Assembly (NCBI GenBank): GCA_013695905.1
Contig: JACCZQ010000178.1
Coordinates: 1-19,398, forward strand
DNA: 19,398 bases
DNA from: Chthoniobacterales bacterium
GTDB lineage: Bacteria; Verrucomicrobiota; Verrucomicrobiia; Chthoniobacterales; UBA10450
Direction of reading: 5' to 3'
Made by a program: the position numbers and the translations under genes. Under the pieces are notes generated by a model. It ran no database searches, was not told the origin of the DNA, and saw only the letters and a program-made list of their open reading frames with translations. Position 1 is the first letter of the stretch; each line of letters begins with the position of its first letter. Below are positions 14,600 through 19,398 of the stretch, in pieces.

Positions 14600-16639
14600 T
14601 TACTCCTCCGGCTGTTCGGAGTCGTCCTTCTTGCCCTTGCCCTTGTCAGGCCGGCCGCGGCCGCGCTCCTGCCGCGGCGCGGCTGCTTCCTCGCCACCGC
14701 CCTGCGGCGCCGCTTGCGGAGGTGCTGCCTGCGGCGGGGGCTGCGGGCGCTCGCGACGGGATTGCTGCGGCCTCTCCATCGGCGGCTGCTGGGGCTGCTG
14801 GATCGGCTCGGGCGCTGCCTGCGGTGGTGGCTGCACAGCCGGCGGCGCTTCGGCGCGATCTGCTCTCCGGCCACGGCCGCGGTTTCCGCGCTCCTCGTTC
14901 CCCTGCTCCGCGTCGGGACGCGCGGCAGGCTGTTGCTGCACGGCTGGGGCCTCGTCGATTGTGTCGGGTCTGCTCCGCCCACGGCCGCGGTCTCCACGTG
15001 GTGCATTTCTCTCCCGTGCGTCGCCGCTGGTCTGCGGTGGTGCCGCGACCGGCTCGCTCGTCACTTCATCCGAGGAGACACTGGGTGCCGGCTGGCGGCC
15101 ACGGCCGCGAGTGCCGAGACCGCGCCGCTCCACCTGCAGAGCGTCGCTCACTGCGCCGGCGCTTGTGTCCGGGGCTGCATCGGCGGCAGGTGTAGAAGGT
15201 TGCTGCGGAGCTTGCCGCCCTTGACGGCCCTGGCCTCGGCCTCTGGTCTGCCGATCTGTGGCAGGGGCGCTCGCGGCCTCGTCTCCGGCGGTCGCAGCAT
15301 CGCGAGTCGGCTGCTGTTCCTGCGCGGGAGCGGGACGCCTGTCGCGGCCTCGCCCTCGGCGGGCGGTGTCTGCCGCTGGTGCAGCGCTCGCGGCGTCGTC
15401 TCCTGCAGTTGCAGCATCGCCAGCTGTTTCGCCGGTTGGCTGCTGTTCCTGCGCGGGAGCTGGCCGTTTGTCACGGCCCCGGCCCCGCACCGCGGTATCA
15501 GCGGCTGGTGCAGAGGTGTCGGCCTCACCCGGAGCTCCCGCTGTTTCTGCTGGCTGTTGCTCCTGGCCCGGAGCAGGGCTCCGACCCCGCCCACGGCCAC
15601 GCCCCGGCGCGTCGGCGACAGGCGCTACCGTGGTATCGGCTGGCACAATCGCTCCCGGCGTGGCGCCGGCGAGCGCCTCAGGATTGCTCGGCGGAATCTC
15701 CGGCGGAGGAATCGATTTCACGTCCTCGGTTTTCATTTTCTCCTGCAGCTGTTGCTTCGCGTTTGCGTCAGCCACGTCAGCCCAGCCGGTTTCCAGGTCC
15801 GGTTGCTGCACCTTCTCCTTTACCGCCGGCGGAGCGACACGTTGCTGCGATTGCTCGAGCTTCGCCGGCGCGGCGACGATGAGCTGGTTCCCCTGCACTC
15901 TGCTGAAGCTGCCGGCGTCGCCAGACGGAATGTCGCTGCTGCGCTGGAGGCTCAACTGTTGAATCGGCTGCGTGGAGTAGGCGTTCAGCCGGTTGTAGTC
16001 GGGGCCGTAGTTGTAAACGGTGTTGTTCTGATAGGAAATGTTCGTGATGTTCACCGTCTGGTTGATGTAGGTGATGTTCTGCGTCGGCGCGTAGATGTGG
16101 CGGCTCAGCACCGGCGCGCCGATGTAGCGGACGTTGACGAAGTTGTAGTAGGACGGGCCGATATCGAACTCGATGTCGACGCGATTGCCGAAGGCCCGGC
16201 CGGTGTAGATGATCTCGCCACCCGCAGCGTAGCGCCGCGGCGGCAGCGGAGCCCAGCCGACATAGTTCCCGCCGGTGCGCCAGGAAACCCAGGACGGTCC
16301 CCATTCATAGCCGGGCACCCAGACCCAGCCGCGGCTGCGGAGACGCGCCCAACGCCCGTAGTGATAAGTGGCCCACCCGAACGGCTCATAGGACACCCAC
16401 GTCCAGCCGACGTTCGTATGCGCCCAATATCCATCGGCGTAGGGCCGCCAGCCGCGATCCCTCACCGCGACCCTCGGTTGCCAGCAATAGCCGTAGCCAT
16501 CCACGTCGAGCCAATACCCGTCATCGGCCCGGAGATTATCGTAGAAGAAGTTAATCGATGCATCGACCCGGGCTTCCGCCTGCGGCGCGGCAGGCAGCAC
16601 GAGAGCGAAGATCACGAGCGCGAGGAGAATTCGTTTCAT
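14600..16639 (-). CDS. exported DUF6600 protein with RG-rich repeat tail
   Basis: This 679-residue exported protein begins with a signal peptide (MKRILLALVIFALVLPAAPQ, cleavage likely after AEA). Residues about 30-135 form a Trp/Tyr/Gly-rich DUF6600-type domain (YWLDVDGYGYCWQP, DGYWAHTNVGWTWVSYEPFGW, YHYGRWA, WVPGYEWGPSWVSWR, YVGWAPLPP). Residues 180-225 are Asn/Tyr/Thr-rich. From about residue 260 the protein is low-complexity, and from 346 it carries eight RGRG(R) clusters spaced mostly 36-45 residues apart in Ala/Pro/Glu/Gln-rich linkers, ending in a Lys/Asp/Glu tail. I know no assigned function. A cell-surface or periplasmic, possibly polyanion-binding, role for the tail is speculation. 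The gene has its own terminator and lies 132 bp after htrA, without a clear Shine-Dalgarno sequence. Confidence 0.82.
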   Translation of the reverse strand: MKRILLALVIFALVLPAAPQAEARVDASINFFYDNLRADDGYWLDVDGYGYCWQPRVAVRDRGWRPYADGYWAHTNVGWTWVSYEPFGWATYHYGRWARLRSRGWVWVPGYEWGPSWVSWRTGGNYVGWAPLPPRRYAAGGEIIYTGRAFGNRVDIEFDIGPSYYNFVNVRYIGAPVLSRHIYAPTQNITYINQTVNITNISYQNNTVYNYGPDYNRLNAYSTQPIQQLSLQRSSDIPSGDAGSFSRVQGNQLIVAAPAKLEQSQQRVAPPAVKEKVQQPDLETGWADVADANAKQQLQEKMKTEDVKSIPPPEIPPSNPEALAGATPGAIVPADTTVAPVADAPGRGRGRGRSPAPGQEQQPAETAGAPGEADTSAPAADTAVRGRGRDKRPAPAQEQQPTGETAGDAATAGDDAASAAPAADTARRGRGRDRRPAPAQEQQPTRDAATAGDEAASAPATDRQTRGRGQGRQGRQAPQQPSTPAADAAPDTSAGAVSDALQVERRGLGTRGRGRQPAPSVSSDEVTSEPVAAPPQTSGDARERNAPRGDRGRGRSRPDTIDEAPAVQQQPAARPDAEQGNEERGNRGRGRRADRAEAPPAVQPPPQAAPEPIQQPQQPPMERPQQSRRERPQPPPQAAPPQAAPQGGGEEAAAPRQERGRGRPDKGKGKKDDSEQPEE
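14653..15604 (-). repeat. degenerate coding tandem repeat (RGRGR units)
   Basis: Within the DUF6600 gene, RGRG(R) clusters occur at residues about 346, 385, 428, 466, 511, 551, 587 and 659. The best-preserved units share RGRGR-(D)-(KR)-RPAPAQEQQPT followed by an Ala/Asp/Gly spacer with AADTA. The DNA shows recurring CGGCCACGGCCGCG-like blocks. The repeats are strongest in the units starting at 346, 385 and 428 and decay toward the C-terminus, as expected for expansion by unequal exchange or slippage. Confidence 0.75.
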
Positions 16640-16771
16640 GGTATGATGGTGTGCGGAGAATTAGACCGCGCGACGTGGCGGTTATTCACTTCAGATTGAA
16701 TTCGAATGCTGCTGCCGTTCCGCGCGTTTAGCTCCGCTGCAGAAGCGGCCACCCGGAAGCCGCGCCCGCCC

Positions 16772-18319
16772 CTAACGGCTGCTGCGCAGTACCACGAACG
16801 AGCGCGTGCGGCCACGGGAGACGGAGAGCACATGCGTGCCTGTCGGGTCGAGATCGGCGACCACTCGGCGATATTCTGCCACCGAGGTGACCGGCTGCTG
16901 ATTCACTTCTTCGATCACATCGCCACGCCGCAGTTCGCCAGCCGCTCCATCGGTATTCGTCACCACCACGCCGCGCACCCCCGGTGGCACATCGAGCCGG
17001 CGCGCCAGGTCTGGCGTCAATTCACCCACCTCGATGCCAGCCAGCGCGGTCTCGTCGTCCTGCAGGTCGTCCTCCTCCAGAGGCTCGTCTGGATCGGGGC
17101 GGCGCGGCTGCGGCTGCGGACCTGGGCGCGGTGGTTGCCGCTGCGGGCGCGGTGCGCGCGCCGTCTGGTAGTCCACCGGTTGCTCCTTCAACTCGGTTGC
17201 CACGGTCATGGGCTTCCCTTGGCGGACGATCTCCAGCTCGATCTTTCTGTTCAATTCCGTCTGCGACACCATCGTGCGCAGCTCCGTGAAGCTCCTCACC
17301 TGCCGTCCATCGAATTTCTGGATCACATCTCCCGGCTGAATCTTCGCCTCGGCGGCAGGCGATCCGGGGATCACGTCCTCCACCTCCACTCCATCAGTGA
17401 TCGAGTCCGTCTGCCCCCGCGGCAAGGTGCGCATCTGGATGCCGAGATAGCCGCGGATGATCCGGCCCTGCTTCAACAGGCTCTCGAGCGCGTTCTTCAC
17501 CGAATTCGAAGGAATGGCAAAGCCGATGCCTTGCGAGCCACCGCTGCGCGAGATGATCGCGGTGTTGATGCCGATCACTTCCCCCCGCAGATTGATCAAA
17601 GGGCCGCCACTGTTCCCGGGATTAATGGCGGCATTGGTCTGCAGAAAATCGCCAAATCCGTCCACACGATTCGGCCGGCCGCGTGAGCTGATGATGCCGT
17701 CGGTGACCGTCTCCTCGAAGCCAAACGGATTCCCGACCGCCAGCACGAAATCGCCGGCCTGCACGCCATCGGAATCGCCAAACTTCAGCGGCTTCACATT
17801 CGGCTCGTCCACCTTCAGCACCGCCAGATCGACCAGAGCGTCGCCCCCGACCAGCCGCGCCTTGCGCGTGCGGCCGTCGTGCATCTGGATCTCAATCTCA
17901 TCCACCTGATCGACCACGTGATTGTTCGTGATGATGTGACCTTCCTCCGTCACGATCACGCCCGAGCCTAACGAGGCCCGCACCATCGCCTGCTCCTGCG
18001 GGTTCCGGAATTGTCGCTGATTCCGATAAAAGAACTCGAACGGATCCATCTGCTGCCGGCGGATCGGCATCTTCTTCGAGGTGCGAATGCTGACCACGGA
18101 AGGCACCACGCTAGTGATCAGCGCCCGCCGCTCGCTGCTGAGCGCATCGAGTGTCGCCACCTGCTTCGGCTCGATTGTCGCCGCCGCCGCGAGCGTGTAC
18201 TTCTCCGCGGCGCGACCGCCGGGCTTCGATCCGCCCTGTTTCAAGCGGTAGTCGTAGAGCGCTGAGATGGCGGCCGCGAGGATGCCGACAAACAGCAAAA
18301 ATTTAAGGAGGTTCTTCAT
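16772..18319 (-). CDS. DegP/HtrA-type periplasmic serine protease
   Basis: This 515-residue S1C protease degrades or chaperones misfolded envelope proteins. An N-terminal hydrophobic helix (MKNLLKFLLFVGILAAAISA) acts as signal or anchor. The catalytic triad is complete: H134 in TNNHVVD, D164 in ALVDLAVLKV and S237 in NPGNSGGPL. PDZ1 covers about 285-375. A 40-residue linker, Pro/Arg-rich then acidic (about 385-425), precedes a second PDZ-like domain (about 427-510, GVVVTNTDGAAGELRRGDVI). The frame extends upstream to 18409 inside recG, but the ATG at 18317-18319 gives the signal sequence. It overlaps the recG stop as TGATG, pointing to coupled translation. Hydrophobicity does not settle whether the N-terminus is cleaved. 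Orthology to DegP, DegQ or DegS is unresolved. Confidence 0.93.
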   Translation of the reverse strand: MKNLLKFLLFVGILAAAISALYDYRLKQGGSKPGGRAAEKYTLAAAATIEPKQVATLDALSSERRALITSVVPSVVSIRTSKKMPIRRQQMDPFEFFYRNQRQFRNPQEQAMVRASLGSGVIVTEEGHIITNNHVVDQVDEIEIQMHDGRTRKARLVGGDALVDLAVLKVDEPNVKPLKFGDSDGVQAGDFVLAVGNPFGFEETVTDGIISSRGRPNRVDGFGDFLQTNAAINPGNSGGPLINLRGEVIGINTAIISRSGGSQGIGFAIPSNSVKNALESLLKQGRIIRGYLGIQMRTLPRGQTDSITDGVEVEDVIPGSPAAEAKIQPGDVIQKFDGRQVRSFTELRTMVSQTELNRKIELEIVRQGKPMTVATELKEQPVDYQTARAPRPQRQPPRPGPQPQPRRPDPDEPLEEDDLQDDETALAGIEVGELTPDLARRLDVPPGVRGVVVTNTDGAAGELRRGDVIEEVNQQPVTSVAEYRRVVADLDPTGTHVLSVSRGRTRSFVVLRSSR

Positions 18320-19398
18320 CAGCTTACGTTCGAAAAGGTTCGTCCCCGTTCTTCGACAATCAACTTGCGGAAACGTTGATTCTCCGGCGCCTCCAGCTGC
18401 GGGTCCCACTCCATGATCGCCGTCGCGGCAGCTCGTGCGCGTTGCATTAGTGGCATGTCGGTCTTCAGATTACCGAGCTTCAAGCCCGGCAATCCGCTCT
18501 GCGCCGTCCCCAGCAAATCGCCCGGCCCGCGCAGGTTCCAATCCGCCTCCGCGACGTCGAAACCGTTGCTCGTTTTCTCGAGCACCGCCAGTTTCGCCAC
18601 CGTCTCCGCCGCCGTCTCCGCGCTCAACAACACGCAGTAGGACTTGTGCTCGCCGCGACCAATCCGGCCCCTGAGTTGATGGAGCTGCGCCAGCCCGAAC
18701 CGCTCTGCATTCTCCACCAGCATCACGTTCGCATTCGGCACATCGACGCCGACCTCAATGACAGTCGTGCTGATGAGCGCGCTCGCATCACCCTTGCGAA
18801 ATCGCTCCATGATCGCCTGCTTCTCCGGCGCAGGAATGCGCCCGTGCAGCAATTCGCAGCGAAATGGCCGGAGCCGTTCCTGCCACAGCTCGAATTCCGC
18901 CGCGGCCGCTTTCACATCCAGCTTCTCGCTTTCATCAATCAGCGGATAAATCACGTAAGCCTGTCGGCCGGCCTGCAACTGTTCGCGCAGAAACTTCAGC
19001 ACCTCATTGAGCTTCGCGTTGTCCCGAACAGCAGTGATGATTTTGCCGCGATGAGCCGGCAGCTCATCGATCACCGACACATCGAGATCGCCATACACCG
19101 TCATCGTCAGCGTCCGCGGGATCGGCGTCGCGGTCATCACCAGCACATCCGGAGCCGGCTCCCGCGCCGTGATCCGCGCCCGCTGCGCAACGCCAAACTT
19201 ATGCTGCTCATCAATCACGACGAGCCCGAGATTTTCAAACGCGACGCCCTCATAAAGCAGCGCATGCGTGCCGATGATGATCTGGGGAGCGCAGGCTGCC
19301 AGCCTGCTGTTCGCGGCAGCCTGCCGCGAACCACAAGGCGCGTCCGCAGAAGACCCCCGCTCCCGCTCCACCCCGGGGTCCCAAACCCATGCATAATC
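18319..19398 (-). CDS. recG: ATP-dependent DNA helicase RecG, C-terminal part (5' end outside window)
   Basis: The visible C-terminal 359 residues belong to RecG, which remodels stalled replication forks and Holliday junctions. Helicase motifs seen are IIIGTHALL (Ia region), VVIDEQHKFGV (II), VMTATPIPRTLTMTVYGDLD (III), STTVIEVGVDVPNANVM (V) and QLRGRIGRGEHKSYC (VI). The RecG C-terminal block GFDVAEADWNLRGPGDLLGTAQSG follows. Motif I and the wedge domain lie beyond base 19398. Directly before PQIIIGTHAL, where family members have a short conserved helix, the frame instead encodes an Arg/Ala/Gly-rich stretch derived from palindromic repeats (about 19291-19398). The frame stays open to the window edge, so this is an in-frame insertion. 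The stop TGA (18319-18321) overlaps the htrA start. Confidence 0.93.
   Translation of the reverse strand, partial: DYAWVWDPGVERERGSSADAPCGSRQAAANSRLAACAPQIIIGTHALLYEGVAFENLGLVVIDEQHKFGVAQRARITAREPAPDVLVMTATPIPRTLTMTVYGDLDVSVIDELPAHRGKIITAVRDNAKLNEVLKFLREQLQAGRQAYVIYPLIDESEKLDVKAAAAEFELWQERLRPFRCELLHGRIPAPEKQAIMERFRKGDASALISTTVIEVGVDVPNANVMLVENAERFGLAQLHQLRGRIGRGEHKSYCVLLSAETAAETVAKLAVLEKTSNGFDVAEADWNLRGPGDLLGTAQSGLPGLKLGNLKTDMPLMQRARAAATAIMEWDPQLEAPENQRFRKLIVEERGRTFSNVS
19291..19331. repeat. tandem GCC-loop hairpins in frame inside recG
   Basis: Two perfect hairpins lie side by side. GCAGGCT-GCC-AGCCTGC (19291-19307) has a 7-bp stem. GTTCGCGGCA-GCC-TGCCGCGAAC (19309-19331) has a 10-bp stem. 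Both have a GCC loop, and GGCAGCCTGCC-type wording is shared. They are translated as part of RecG on the minus strand, just upstream of the conserved IIIGTHAL motif. The GC-rich stretch continuing to the window end probably belongs to the same insertion. Confidence 0.75.

Noticed and set aside
14653..15604. Regularly spaced repeats considered as a CRISPR array
   Set aside because: Units are long, degenerate and in frame with a protein. There is no constant direct repeat with unique spacers and no cas gene nearby.
14714..16699. 661-aa plus-strand open frame opposite the DUF6600 gene
   Set aside because: The minus-strand frame has a signal peptide and a recognisable domain. The plus-strand translation is Arg/Leu-rich antisense of the repeats.
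16640..16771. Hairpin GCGGC/GCCGC (16745-16763) after htrA as a terminator
   Set aside because: The stem is only 5 bp with a long loop and no T-tract follows on the minus strand. Too weak to call.

Overview
The window is GC-rich bacterial chromosome with densely packed housekeeping genes on both strands. It carries no phage, plasmid, CRISPR or tRNA/rRNA signature. The gene content fits a Gram-negative diderm: nucleotide-sugar enzymes for surface glycans, UppP, MutL, an A-type Fe-S carrier, ClpB, a periplasmic HtrA protease, an L,D-transpeptidase and RecG. My best guess is a soil- or freshwater-type Verrucomicrobiota (Chthoniobacterales-like). This rests on a DUF6600 protein with a long RG-rich tail, a membrane-anchored protein with a Pro/Ala linker, and several dispersed palindromic elements of a style I associate with that group. 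It is an inference, not proof.

Layout. 1-1091 (minus): a nucleotidyltransferase-fold protein, an overlapping 69-aa helical partner and a short asparaginase cut by the window edge. 1153-2145 (plus) gmd converges on glf (2204-3334, minus). uppP (3558-4427, plus) converges on mutL (4504-6342, minus). An IscA/ErpA-type gene (6440-6775) and a membrane-anchored hypothetical (6804-8342) run on the plus strand and end in a structured non-coding stretch with a strong terminator. 8590-9270 (minus) is a YggS-type PLP protein and 9407-9736 (minus) a small exported Cys-rich protein. 9762-10090 holds a degraded DUF4336-like gene end and a BIME-like repeat. clpB (10091-12664, minus) is followed by a structured leader and a possible beheaded gene (12776-13003). 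An L,D-transpeptidase (13009-13500, minus) diverges from asd (13517-14527, plus). The window closes with a DUF6600/RG-repeat protein (14600-16639), a DegP/HtrA protease (16772-18319) and the 3' part of recG (18319-19398), all minus.

Functional links. gmd, glf and uppP all feed envelope glycan synthesis: GDP-deoxysugar, UDP-galactofuranose and undecaprenyl phosphate recycling. clpB and htrA cover cytoplasmic and periplasmic protein quality control. mutL and recG cover DNA repair. recG and htrA overlap as TGATG and are probably translationally coupled.

The most notable signal is a set of short palindromic elements. One 27-nt family has three copies with compensatory stem changes. Two of these lie, in opposite orientation and in frame, in the linker of mutL. 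A second, GCC-looped double hairpin lies in frame inside the helicase core of recG. A third is a roughly 110-bp inverted-repeat element abutting the DUF4336-like remnant. Together they resemble protein-coding palindromic elements (as in Rickettsia RPEs) plus BIME-like intergenic repeats.
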